Positions 29,850 through 40,873 of a DNA stretch of 64,000 nt are shown piece after piece. Made by a program: the position numbers and the translations under genes. Positions within the stretch are counted from its first letter, which is position 1. Each line of letters begins with the position of its first letter. Origin of the DNA: Palaemon carinicauda (Eukaryota; Arthropoda; Malacostraca; Decapoda; Palaemonidae); the NCBI RefSeq assembly GCF_036898095.1, contig NC_090729.1, positions 62,153,436-62,217,435 of the forward strand. Direction: 5' to 3'. A model generated the notes under the pieces. It did no database searches and was not told the origin of the DNA. It saw nothing but the letters and a program-made list of their open reading frames with translations.

Positions 29850-31421
29850 CTAGAAGGTGTAGGTTGATGAGAGGGAGAGGACTTTGGTAAGGATCTGGAA
29901 GGCGATAGGTATGAGGTCCTGCAAGGTGAGAGACTCAATTGCTTGAGTCAAGGTTTGGGAAGGGGAAGAGGATGAAGGTGGTTGCTGGTCCCTTTGGGGA
30001 GCAGTTGCAGGTCGGTGCTGATCCTTTTTAGGAACAGTTGCAGGTCGTTGCTGGTCCTTTTTAGGAGCAGTTGTAGGTGTAGATGCAGGAGCTATTGTAG
30101 ATGTAGAAGTAGGAGCAGGAGTTGGCTGAGTTGGTCTTCTCTGGCGAGGAGTTCTCTTTTCTTTAGGTGGCTGGGATGAAGCTGGTTTGTTTTGGTTTGA
30201 AGAGGATGTATTCTTTCTAGCTGCTATCCTCTTGAGACGCTCTGGGCAGCGCTTATTCCAAGCATGGTGTGGCTTGGAACAATTGGGGCACTTGGATGTG
30301 GTTTGTCGTCCTTCTTTATGGGCCTTTATGCACACTTCTGTGCTATGTCGCTGGCTGCAGATACCGCAAATAATGGGGCCTCTGCATTCTTCTTTATGAT
30401 GTCCAAAGCGTTGGCATCTGTAACATCGAAGGGGCTCAGGTGTGTATTCCTCGATGGGGAAAGTACCCCAGACTCCTAAGTCCAGTTTGGAAGGAACTGG
30501 ACCTATAAAGGTGGCGATTAGGCGTCGAACAGGAACGTCATCCTTGCTTGTGCAGCGAACAGCACAGTCAATATTGCTGCACGAGGTTACAATGGAGATA
30601 GGCATCGTCACAGGATACCTGGTAATGACTGCCATCTTCCTGATAAAAGCAGGATCCAGCAGAGTTAAGGTGGAGTCTTCCTGAAGTAATCTGGCTGTCT
30701 CGATGTCCTTGGGATAGATGATAAGGTCACCTTTCCTGTTAGGTCTTGCAGTGAGTTTCATGCCAGGCTTGGTAGCCATGGCAGCAACAGAGGCATAAGA
30801 GAGCTCGTGGTTTGCCTGTGGAAGTCGAAACTTTGGCAGAGGCTTCTTTGGCTGTGTAGCTGAGATGTTTTCTTGTATTGCACTGGCTTCTTGCAGAAGA
30901 GTTTGGAGGCAATCTGTGCAGTTGCAGTCCGTGGAGTGAGCCCCTTGTTCGGTCTCCATGGCGTTGGAGGACTCAGGCTCGTTGGTAGAAGGGTTGACTG
31001 CTGTTGCACCTGATTGCTGAGGAGTTGTAGGGACAGACAAGGACCAGTCTGTGCTCTTAGTCCTTGGAGTCACAATAGGTGATGTTGGGGCTGTTTCTGG
31101 CGCTGGTGAAGATGTGACAGAAGCCATCTTCCTTTTCTTCTTGTGTTCAAGATTCTTGACTCGAACTAAATTATCATGCTCGATAATCTTGAAAGAGGCA
31201 TCTTTGCAACCCTCACAGTCACAATTGACATGGTGATTATGAACTTTTGGGTCTACAAAACAGTTCAATTTAGCTATGAGTTTGAAGATCTCAGCTCGGC
31301 ACAGTTGGTAAGCCACACAGCTATTACAGTTACAAACTTGGCCATTGAAATAGTCTTCACAGTGTCTTTCTTCTTCGTCATAATAGTCCCATGCCTCTTT
31401 TCCTAAATGAAAAACGGACAT
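29850..31421 (-). CDS. Non-LTR retrotransposon ORF1 protein with three zinc knuckles (523 residues), intact
   Basis: Residues 1-80 are Cys/His-rich (CNCNSC, CDCEGC), and a third CNCTDC cluster follows near 168. The central part resembles the RNA-binding region of Jockey-clade ORF1 ('KGDLIIYPKDIETARLL'). Three consecutive knuckles follow: CYRCQRFGHHKEEC, CGICSQRHSTEVC and CPNCSKPHHAWNKRC, the classic Jockey/CR1 ORF1 arrangement. A Pro/Gln/Lys tail has a short tandem repeat ('KKDQQRPATVP' and variants, about 455-490), and the protein ends in a Leu-rich segment. It is expected to coat element RNA. The frame is clean for 523 codons, yet no ORF2 (endonuclease/RT) follows downstream. Confidence 0.85.
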   Translation of the reverse strand: MSVFHLGKEAWDYYDEEERHCEDYFNGQVCNCNSCVAYQLCRAEIFKLIAKLNCFVDPKVHNHHVNCDCEGCKDASFKIIEHDNLVRVKNLEHKKKRKMASVTSSPAPETAPTSPIVTPRTKSTDWSLSVPTTPQQSGATAVNPSTNEPESSNAMETEQGAHSTDCNCTDCLQTLLQEASAIQENISATQPKKPLPKFRLPQANHELSYASVAAMATKPGMKLTARPNRKGDLIIYPKDIETARLLQEDSTLTLLDPAFIRKMAVITRYPVTMPISIVTSCSNIDCAVRCTSKDDVPVRRLIATFIGPVPSKLDLGVWGTFPIEEYTPEPLRCYRCQRFGHHKEECRGPIICGICSQRHSTEVCIKAHKEGRQTTSKCPNCSKPHHAWNKRCPERLKRIAARKNTSSSNQNKPASSQPPKEKRTPRQRRPTQPTPAPTSTSTIAPASTPTTAPKKDQQRPATVPKKDQHRPATAPQRDQQPPSSSSPSQTLTQAIESLTLQDLIPIAFQILTKVLSLSSTYTF

Positions 31422-31639
31422 TGTGGTTGAACTCTACGGGAATCGCAGTGCAGATTTCGGGAGGGTACGATGTACATAATCCAGGAGATATCAGCACCGA
31501 GTCTAAACGAACACTGCATTCATTTGTTCATCATTCCTGCAGATAAAAGTAAGAACTTTATCTCAATTGACAGAATAATATATATTTTTCAGACTCATGA
31601 AGCAGTACAAATATTTTAATTTTATTTAAATGAAATATC

Positions 31640-32430
31640 ATATTTTTTTTCTTATTGAAACACATTGAATTAGGTTTTAATTTTTTAACTTTCTCTTTAT
31701 TTTGTCACCATGAAATATTTGAAATACTTCAGACTTGTGGAGCAATTAACAAAGCAATGGGACTTCCAAGATATTTTTTTTTATTTACTAATTTAACTAC
31801 CTCACTGGTTCAATCTTCAATCTTGATTTATCTCAATCTTTTTTCACAGAAGGTCCGTAATCTTAATTATCTTTATTATTTTTTTCTTAAAACTCTTGGT
31901 CTTCGTGAGAAGAGAAAAGCAAAGCCCTGGTTGGTCAAGTCATCCATTTCTTGCTTTTGTCTTCTTTAGGTGACTTTGATAAACGAACATCTGAAAACTT
32001 ATAGATTGACATATTCAAAATGCAAAACTCCTTTTAGTTGAGGGTTTATGTGTTCGTAATATAATCATCTTGGTACTGGACAGTTAAACCCAAGATAATG
32101 AAGATTAATTGGATTTACAGTGTAAGTTTTTTTTTCCTTTTTCTTTTAAGGTGAAGATTAATATTATAACTTTCTTATAATACATTCCTGGTCCCATCCA
32201 CCGTCTTCAGCAATATTGTTTAGATTAATATAAATTTCTGTTCAGTATTTCAATGGCATCGCCACAATAGTTCTTGAGAATGAGATGACTTTAGTTATGC
32301 TAAAATTATTTAGTCACGTATGAAGTTTTATAAGTCTGCACAGATGATGAAGCTTTTTTCTAGCCAGGGTGTATTACCCTTCAGTGATTATATAGTGCTC
32401 TTATCCCCTTGATTCATTTTTTGTTTCAAG
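31640..32430 (+). repeat. Dispersed segment B, related to segment A
   Basis: Collinear with 28056-29010 but lacking the SINE-like insert. The shared blocks include AAAGCAATGGGACTTCCA, TTGGTCAAGTCATCCATTTC, GATAAACGAACATCTGAAAA and GTTAAACCCAAGATA. It lies on the other side of the ORF1-bearing unit, in the same orientation. Confidence 0.75.
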
Positions 32431-32589
32431 TTTAGCCAGACATTCCGCGAGCAACAATTATTTCCCACCCAGATTCAATAAAAAATCTATATTCTCAGTA
32501 GAATTATTTTATCGTATGATTTTGGGGTCTTTTGTCTCTCATGAATGACGAGACGTGAAGGTCAGGCAAATAGCATAAGAGAATATATC

Positions 32590-34275
32590 ACAAGAGCAGA
32601 AGAAACTATAAGATATAGACAATTAGACAAGATAGACAAGTGGTCCTCATAATAAAAGAGTCCACATAAGAGAAATTGCAAAAGATAGAGGAGAAACCAT
32701 GGATGAACGATGAAATATTGAGAGGAATAAAGAAAAGGAAGGAACTAAACAGAAAAAAAAGAAATGAGATTATTTGGATGTAATAAAAAAAAAAAAAGTT
32801 TTAGAGGATAGAAGGGATCTAAAGAAGAGAGAAGTGCAAGAAGGGATAAAGAAGAAAATTACTTTATTTGGAAAAAGGAAACACGAGAAAAAGGGCTTAA
32901 AAAACAGAAACAAAATTAAACTGGGAAATCATTGACAGAACAAGGAGTAGACAGAAAGCCAATGGTAAGGTAATATAACTTTACAGGGAGCAATGAACTA
33001 AGCCAGATAATAAAGAAACAAAAGAGAAATTATTCCAATACTGGAAAACCATATATTGTAAGCATAAAAATAAAATAGAATTAGTATGGAATGACGAAAA
33101 CGGAATGAATACGAAAATGAAAAAGCACACCAGAAAGATATTACAAGGATAGACATACTTAAAGGACAACTCTGACCTTGTGATGGTAACATAAAGGAAA
33201 ATAAAACCAAATGAAAATCCTACAATCATATGAGAAGTACAGAATTGCCTGGGAAAACTATAGGCAAAATCAGTAGCAGAAACGGATGGCCTTAAACCAG
33301 AGCTCTTCATGGTAGGCCTACTAGGAAAAAAAGCAAAACATGTCTTGAAACCTTACAGAAAAGTTACCAAAATGGATTGTACGAAATAGTAAAACCATTT
33401 ATGTGGAGGATGTCAACAACAAAGATGATTGAAAAGAAAAGAAGGCCAATGGCAAAAAACCTAAGTCCTATAGTTCTATTGAATATTTCATATAAAATAT
33501 TTATGATGATGATGAAAAAGGAAATAGAAAATCACTTAGGAGTAGATGAGGAAGATAATGATTGCCAAGCAAGATTTGCAAGAGGAAGAAGGATAAAGGA
33601 CATTATTTTTATATTACATTATTATGTGGAAAAGAACTATAGAAGCAAGAAACCCCTAATAGTAACTGCAATATAATTTAGTAAAGAATTTGGCTCTGTA
33701 AAAAGGGAGGTATTAATAGGAGTTTTAAAAGAATATAGAATTAACACCAAAATCATAAGTGCAATTGCAAATATTTATCTAGGAGTTACTACGGGCATTG
33801 ACTTCGGATAAGGTATATAACAAGAAATTGAGGTTAAGATTAAAACAGGGTACACAGCATTAACTTCACTTTTTCATCTAATTACGTGTATTGTCATGAA
33901 GATAATAGAATAGGAAGGATATAGTTTCAGAAATCAATTAATAAATGTAGAATCATTATTTTTCACAGATGATGCCTTAATAATTGCAGAGGAAGTACAT
34001 AATAAAAAGCGTAACATCCAGATATTAGTTGCAAATGGTAAGAAAATGTGGGTTAGAATTTAATGAAGAAAAGAGTAATTTTATGATTTACAACATGAAA
34101 GAAAAGCCAGATCACATAGAGGGAATCAAAGTAGTAGAAAGTTTGACATATTTCGGAATGAAACTAAACAGTAATAGGAACATATTTAGAACTCATAAAA
34201 GGGTAATGATAGAAAAAAAGCACAAAAAATAGCTAATTTAACATATTCAGTTATAGAGACAAGTTGCAATACCAA
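32590..34275 (+). pseudogene. Decayed LINE reverse transcriptase
   Basis: Several frames joined by stops and shifts give a LINE ORF2 in order. The linker after the endonuclease is 'KPWMNDEILRGIKKRKE' (about 32695). The RT entry is 'ETDGLKPELF' (33275), then 'LSPIVLLNISYKIF' (33460), 'CQARFARGRRIKDIIFIL' (33565), a degraded Asp-Phe-x-Lys motif (33670, the Asp now a stop) and the catalytic 'FFTDDALII' (33960). The thumb has 'CGLEFNEEKSNF' (34055) and 'YFGMKL' (34150). The endonuclease is missing or unrecognisable. It ends near 34275, where DIRS-related sequence begins. The clade is not assigned; it is inactive. Confidence 0.8.
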
Positions 34276-34294
34276 GCCTAGAAATGGTTCAGGC

Positions 34295-35330
34295 AACAAT
34301 GTACTTTGACGAGAGGCTGGGGTGGGCAGCACCCGAAGTGGCTGGTCTATGTGCATCCAAGGAAATGACCCGGTTCCTGGGACATCGCGGATGCAAGATA
34401 AGCTTCTAGAAGTCTCGATTCTCTCCAGCTCAAAGGTTTCAATGGCTAAAAAATCATTGAAGCCTGTGGTCACATCAGCTCTCCTTTTCCTTGGGAATAT
34501 AAAAGGAGATCGCAAGGTCGGTCAAGAGACTCAGGTAATCAGTCAGATTTCCAAGACGTTAACAGGGAGAAGCTCTGAACTCTCCCCTGTTCGCAATAGT
34601 GACAGACCTAGTACTAAGAGCACAGTGGAAAGATGCGTCAAGAGCCTGGAGAAAATACGCATCAAACGCTTGAAGAGATCTAAAAAGACCGATATCTGTC
34701 CCTCTTTAATCGCTTCTATAACAAAAGTCAAAGCCCAAAAGTCCCAAAACTATGCTGGTCCTATCATGAGTGGGGAAGCTCTCTCCACACAGATCAGACT
34801 TCCTACAACTGATCTGGGACACCGAAGCGATAATGAGATGTCACAATCGACAATGCTAAGGAACGTCTCATACAGTCTAGGTGAAGTTAACCATAGGTTT
34901 CTTAATGGGGATGGCACCTGTCAGCAGTGCATATACAATTGATCCACAATGTGACAGTGGATGCTCTATTTCAATTCAAGCCGATAGAGTTGGAATGGTC
35001 CATGGACGCAGACCTATTCCCTCCCAGATGGTAACAAGTCCCGAAACTGCAGATCGACCTCTTCATCACGAGCGTCTTCAAGAAACTACCTCGATATGTA
35101 GCTCCATACGAGGTTCCTCTAGTGGAGTTTATAGACAGCATGTCTTTAGTATGGAAGGGATGGACTCAGGTATTCCCGTTCATCCCATCCAATCACCTTC
35201 TGAAGGTCCTCAACAGGCTCAGATACTTCCAAGGGGGAGTAGCTCTATTGGCTCCCAGGTAGCCCAAGAGCAATCTGCCCTCCTTAATGAAGGAACTGAA
35301 GCTGAACTGGCCCTAGTTCTGAACCTATGT
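34295..35330 (+). pseudogene. DIRS RT/RNase H relic
   Basis: Nucleotide-level similarity to 23385-24600 is plain: GACGAGAGGCTGG for the catalytic region, CGATTCTCTCCAGCTCAAAGG, and later the RNase H and linker segments. The translation is broken in all frames by stops and indels. The open frames that remain are shadows of the original. Confidence 0.75.
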
Positions 35331-36378
35331 CTATTTCAGAAGGTTCAGAAATTAATTACCTTCGTTTTATCACAGAAAACCCGAACCCTTCATTTCATAA
35401 TTTCCATGCCCTAGTGGTTAGAAAAAGATTTGGGATCTCAAAAGGCAATATAGAATTCTTAGAAGAATACAAGTCTAAGACAACCAGAAGACGATATGAG
35501 TCTTCTTGGAAAAAGTGGATTGAGTTCGTCAAAGCAAAAGGACCGAAAGAAATTTCAATGAACTTCTGTCTGTCCTTCTTTGTCCACCTTCATGATCAAG
35601 GCCTGGCGGCCAACACGATAACTACGTGCAAGTCAGCCTTGACTAGACCTCTTCTATATGCCTTTCAAGTGGATCTGGTGAATGAAATCTTTAATAAGAT
35701 TCCAAAGGCATGTGCAAGGCTTAGGCCTGCAGCACCACTAAAGCCCATCTCTTGGTCTTTGGACAAGGTCCTACATTATGCTTCATCGGTGAACAATGAA
35801 GATTGTTCCCTTAAGGATCTAACCTAAAAGGTTATTTTTCTGTTGGCTATAGCCTCCGCGGCTATAGTTAGTGAAATAGTGGCCTTATCTAGAGATGAAG
35901 ACCACATTGTTTACAGAAGCGGGAGAACTGAATCTTTTCCCCTATCCAAGCTTACTTGCTAAGAACAAACTACCCTCTAAGAGGTGTGTCCCTGGAGAAT
36001 CTTCGCTCTGAAGGAAGATGTCTCTCTATGTCCTGTAGAGTGTCTAAAGGTCTATCTTTGTAGAACTTTAGACTTCAGGGGAGGACAGCTCTTTAAAGGA
36101 GAAACCTCTGGATAAAACTTATCTCTGAAACAACTGAGGGTGAAGCTCACCTACTTTATTTGTAGAGCGGATCCTGACAGTACAGTACTCCCGCAGGTCA
36201 TGATCCGAGAAAAATTGCTTCATCACTGAACTTTTTTCAGTATATGAACTTTGAGTGACTTCGCTCATATACTGGATAGAAATCATCCAGAGTGTTCTAC
36301 AAACACTATGCTAAGCAGGTCCATGAACTGAAGGATTATATGGTGGCGGCTGGTAGTGTTGTAAAACCTGCCGTCTAA
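35327..36378 (+). pseudogene. DIRS tyrosine recombinase relic
   Basis: The first part is open to 35827 ('RRRYESSWKKWIEFVKAK', 'FFVHLHDQGLAANTI'). It then has a stop at 35826 and frame changes. The catalytic HDPRKIASS box survives near 36198, and the nucleophile region 'YKHYAKQ' near 36300. The Trp codon before it has become TAG, and the first Arg region (GARVSEI in copy 1) is altered to an Ala-rich text. It is clearly homologous to 24147-25613 but inactive. Confidence 0.85.
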
Positions 36379-37084
36379 TTTTGCTATGAACAGCTAATTG
36401 ACTGGGACTGTCAATTAAAGGGAAAAGGGGTCATAATTTTTAGGGTGACCTTTAAATGAGTGTTACCATGGTGACACAAATCTGTTCAAAATATAAGGTG
36501 TGGAATTATACAGATAACACTAGTGCCATATGTACGTAGTACACAGTGTCGATAGAATGTAACCCGGTACAGAGACCATGAAGAGGATTTTTATCATAAA
36601 CATTTTTCTTCTGTCCGCGAGTGGCACTCATCATTTCTTTCCCTTTCAGGAAAGAAATATAGTGTCTGTATTTGTTACGTGTATAATTCCATTGTCATGC
36701 TACATTTGTTTTACTGGTTAACTCATTTAGTCATTTATTAGGAATAAATGTTTATTAGAACGTGTAGTGTCCGAATTCGCTTGACAATTGCTTGCATAAA
36801 ATGCCAGAGTTCTTTGACTTACTAAAGTAAGTATTCTTCATATAGTTGTATGCTCACAAATAATAGATATAAGAGACACTGATATTGATTCAGCAATATA
36901 TATAAACTATAAGACCGTTTGTATATTCATTGTATACTTATGTTTGTTCATACAATATATGTTAAACCTTTAACCCCGGGGTACTTGGAAATTTCCGTGC
37001 CTTAAGCCCCAGGCGTTTTCAGTTTTGAAGGGCTTTTCGACTTATTTTTTTCAAATCGCACCCAGAGCCTCAATTTTCATCTTA

Positions 37085-38070
37085 GAGAAGTCAGATTGGT
37101 CTAATTTCTTTGGAAAAAGATTGAAGTTTTCAATATAGTTATCAAAAGTATAAAGAAAATAATATAAATAGCCGCTATTGTTAGATGAAGTTGGGCGATG
37201 ACGAAATTTTTTTATCTTCTTTCGTATACATTCCGATAAAGCACAGAGGGGTCTTATCACAGAAATCTTAAACCATATCATCTTATAGAAAATTTATTCA
37301 GCTATAAAATGGTGTATAATAGTTTGTAGTTAAAAGAAGGAAAACATGAAAAAAAATAGTATACCCACAACAATTGTAAACCTAAATTTCCTTAGCGCAA
37401 GTAACGAAAATCGAATATTGCAAAGGTTTCTTTCTATCGATCATACGTAACCTATATTTAGAGTAATATTTTTTGTTTTGTTTTTTTATTTTGAAGTAAA
37501 TTAATTGAACTTTCTAATGACATATGAGAAAATAAGGATAAATAGTGGCTATCGTTAGGTGAAGTTAGGCTATGATGAAATGTTTTATGTTTTATCGTAT
37601 ACATTCCGATACAGCAAAGTATATTCTCCTCAAGGAGACTTCAAAATGATACCATCTTATAGACAATTTATTCAGCTATAAAATCGTATATAAGATTTTG
37701 TAGTTAGAAGAGAGGAAACATGGAAAAAAAGTAGTAAACGAGCAGAAACTGAAAACCTAAATCTCGATACTTGCGGTGAAGATATTTGGGTTTACAGTTT
37801 TTGCACATTTTATTATTTTTTTTCCTTATTCATTTCTTCTAACTACAAACTATTAGATACAATTTTATAGCTGAATGAATTGTCCATAAGATGGTATAAT
37901 TTACAAGTATCTGTAAAGAGAATTCTCTGTTATTTATTGGAATGTATACGATAAAAGAAAAAAAAAATTATCATCGCCTAACTTCATCTAACGATACCCA
38001 CTATTTACATTGCTTTATCCTTATATTTACACATGCCATAAGAAAGTTTGATAAATTTTCTTCAAAAATA
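37085..38070. repeat. Three copies of a ~250-bp unit: two direct, one inverted
   Basis: Unit 1 at about 37085-37340, unit 2 at about 37480-37740, and unit 3 inverted at about 37810-38070. The shared landmarks are TTTATTCAGCTATAAAAT, CGTATACATTCCGATA and CGTTAG(G/A)TGAAGTTAGGC. Units 2 and 3 face each other across about 70 bases and could form a long hairpin. Confidence 0.85.
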
Positions 38071-38138
38071 GAAAAAAAAATAATAAAATTCCTCTAAGCA
38101 TAGGTTAGTTATGACAGAAAGAAAGAAACTTGTGCAAT

Positions 38139-38143
38139 CTCCC

Positions 38144-38212
<69 letters not shown>
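38139..38212. repeat. (CT)n microsatellite
   Basis: A CT run with CCCTCTCT interruptions at its start. Confidence 0.97.
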
Positions 38213-38214
<2 letters not shown>

Positions 38215-38272
38215 GTCAGTTTGAAATATACACAGTGGCTGCCTAAAATAAATCGACGTATTTTCAAATGAA

Positions 38273-38282
38273 TATATATACA

Positions 38283-38371
<89 letters not shown>
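38273..38371. repeat. (TA)n microsatellite
   Basis: About 100 bases of TA with one CAG interruption near the start. The Tyr-Ile repeat frames are artefacts. Confidence 0.97.
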
Positions 38372-38374
<3 letters not shown>

Positions 38375-38859
38375 TCCTATAGAATACTTGAAATAATATG
38401 AAAACATACATGCATAAACACAACACCAACCTTTCAAATCGTAGTTACCATGTCTACCATGTCCAGACAACAGTCGTAATTTTTTGCCTTGAGCTGCCAT
38501 CATTCACGGAATTTTTTATTTATACACTGATCTTACTCGACCTTTAGGCATTTTATCCAACAAATGCCTTCACACATATAAAGAGGAATATTCTAAAAAG
38601 TTATTAAGCACTATCACTTATTAGAATAGGCTGTAAAAGCGCAAAATTGACGGATAACGCACGAAAGCCAAGGTTCTCTTACAAAGTCAACAGCTGAACT
38701 TATTACTTCGTGGCTGGCAGACGCTAGTCACTCTAGTGAGTCTGGTCTTCATCCCAGTCACCCAGCCAACACGTTGTTCATACAGACCGAGCGCACGGAA
38801 TGAGCATAACGGCGATGAATATAATAATATACTAAAGGTTTCGGCAAAATAGAAATAAG

Positions 38860-39950
38860 AAATATACAAAAATAATCATGATTAGCACAAAAACTGCATA
38901 GCAACTCAAATCAGCTGCTTTGAGGCCTTTAAATCACAAGACGAGGAAATTTAAAAGTCTTTGTTTGTCCTGTCTGACACAGAGAAGGCTTAATTCCCGG
39001 GAGCAAGGATGACGACAAGAAATAAGAAATATACTCAAAGTTTCGGCAAAATAGTAACAAAAAATATACAAAAATAATCATGGTAGGCATAAAAATCGCA
39101 TAACAACTAAAAATCAGCTGCTTTCGGACCTTTAAATTCCAAAACACGGAGATTTAAAGAGCATTACGCTCAGTCCGGGGAACAACATGGGGTTCACGTA
39201 AACACATCGTTACCATGGTAACGAAATCCTTTTTAGTAATTACTCGTGTAAATAGCTATGTAACCTAAACAAACTGCATACGAAATATGAGCTGAATCTA
39301 TAAAGAAAATTTATAGGTCAATCAAGACCCCAGTGGAGCCCAGGGAAACTTTTTATTCATCATTGTTGACACGATATCAAAGGAATAATCAAACAATAGT
39401 CACGCAGGAGTAATGATGATAATTTTTCGTAAAATTTGTATAAATGACTATGAAACACCCCCAAAAATACAAAGAAAAATAATCTGATTGATAACAGAAA
39501 GTTTAAAGATCCATCTTGACCTCTGTGGGGATCTGGGCATTGTAAAACTATGAAAACATTGTGTTACCATGGCAACGGAACCATTTTACTTAATTATTCC
39601 ATAATAATAGCTATGAAATCTAAAGAAAATGCACATAAAAGGTCAGCTGTTTCCTTAACATAGAATTTAAAGGTCATTCATGACCCCTGTGGGCCTCAGA
39701 GAACTTTTTATTCACATTACATTGATGATAAGATGTCGAAAGAACAACGAAACCACACTCTTGCACTGGTAACAGTGCCCTATTTTCGTAATATTTGTGT
39801 AAATGCCAATGCAACCTAAAATTATTACACAGGAAATATCAGCTGATTCTTCAAAGAAAATTTAAAGGTCCATCTTGACCCTTGTTGGGCCCAGAGAAAC
39901 TTTTTATTCATGATACATTGATGACAAGACATCGAAGGAACATCACAACA
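38860..39950. repeat. Diverged tandem array, ~165-195-bp period
   Basis: The motif AATTTAAAGGTCxATCxTGACCC(C/T) recurs near 39309, 39499, 39664 and 39858, with weaker copies near 38930 and 39130. Each is followed by a GTGGG/GGGCC stretch and an AACTTTTTATTCA block in alternate units, suggesting a higher-order two-unit structure. Confidence 0.7.
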
Positions 39951-40289
39951 GTAAAGCGTTGTATTTCAAATACAAGGCCCTGCCAAGACCTGTTATTTAC
40001 GCATAAGTATAGAAAACGTACTCGTACGTCCATGGGGGTAAAGGGATGGCTTATGAGGTACGTACCCGTACGTCCTTTGGGGGTAAAAGGGTTAACATTG
40101 AGACCCCTTTCCTACTGTCTAGAATGACTCTTCCCTGTAGGGGGCAGGAAGCACTAACATCGTTTATGATTAGTGATGATGACGGATAACCGTGACGTCA
40201 TTTGTCTCAATTGGTCCACATGACCATAGAAATGTTGTCCTAAGGTTAAGGCACTGATGAAAATCCAGATACACTAATACTCTGGTATG

Positions 40290-40384
40290 CTTCTATCAGG
40301 ACAACATGGATTGAGCCCAAAAAATGGATTTTGAAGCGAAGTAAAAAATCTGTTTTTGGGTGAGATGGCCATATCGTCCTGATG
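40290..40384 (+). repeat. DIRS internal complementary region, copy 2
   Basis: Matches 26462-26557: ATCAGGACAACATGG, TGAGCCCAAAAAATGGATTT and GGTGAGATGGCCAT in the same order. Confidence 0.88.
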
Positions 40385-40559
40385 AACCCACCCATCTTTT
40401 CTAAAAGAAAAGATCTTCACAGTATCCCTCCCGAAGTACTGTATCAGTAACACCATGCTCAATGCTACAAGGAATGTCCGCCATCTTGGAAATGGCGCTG
40501 TTGTCATACTCAATAGTAGTACAATAAGGTAGGTAACCTTGATACAGCTCCCCTTCTAT

Positions 40560-40834
40560 TCTGCCACATCCCCCTCGAAGCGTAAACGCTATTAGGGGTG
40601 CAGATTGCTATGTGGCGTGTCAAGAATACGTCCTCTGATATTATGCGATATCCTAGAGAGAAAATTTAAGGATATTCGCGTCAGGAGTTAGAATTCTAGA
40701 TACCTAAAGATAAAATTCTCTGGGAATATCACTGTAGTACATATATCCATTAGGAAGCTACTTAAAGGAACTTACATCAGGACGACATGGCTATTTCACC
40801 CAAAAATAGATTTATCGATTCACTTCAAAATCCG

Positions 40835-40836
<2 letters not shown>
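40560..40836 (+). repeat. DIRS right terminal repeat, copy 2
   Basis: Matches the inner and outer parts of 26638-27026 (GGGGTGCAGAT, GATATCCTAGAG, GGGAATATCAC, CATGGCTATTTCACCC). It ends at CCGTTT, directly before (ATT)n. Confidence 0.88.

Positions 40837-40873
<37 letters not shown>

Larger units (their letters stand above)
36974..40091. mobile_element. TTAA-flanked non-autonomous element with inverted and tandem internal repeats
   Basis: TTAA at 36970-36973 and 40092-40095; the termini start CCCCGG on the left and end ...AAAAGGG on the right, so both read TTAACCC outward-in. The longer termini are not a good inverted pair. DIRS sequence lies on both sides in the order expected for one interrupted copy. 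Internally there are three copies of a ~250-bp unit (two direct, one inverted), (CT)n and (TA)n tracts, and a diverged tandem array. No transposase frame is present. The left boundary is less certain, because the intact DIRS copy also has TTTAACCCC near 26040. Confidence 0.5.
34290..40836 (+). mobile_element. Second DIRS copy, 5'-truncated, decayed, split by a TTAA-flanked insertion
   Basis: The copy begins in the RT thumb region and continues through RNase H and recombinase relics. It reaches 36973, is interrupted by 36974-40091, and resumes with the 3' region, internal complementary region (about 40290-40384) and right terminal repeat (about 40560-40836). It has the same right terminus (...CAAAATCCGTTT) as the copy at 11921-27026. 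The left terminal repeat and ORF1 are absent. Confidence 0.82.

Noticed and set aside
38109..38503. Tyr-Ile repeat frames on the minus strand
   Set aside because: Translation of (TA)n and (CT)n tracts.
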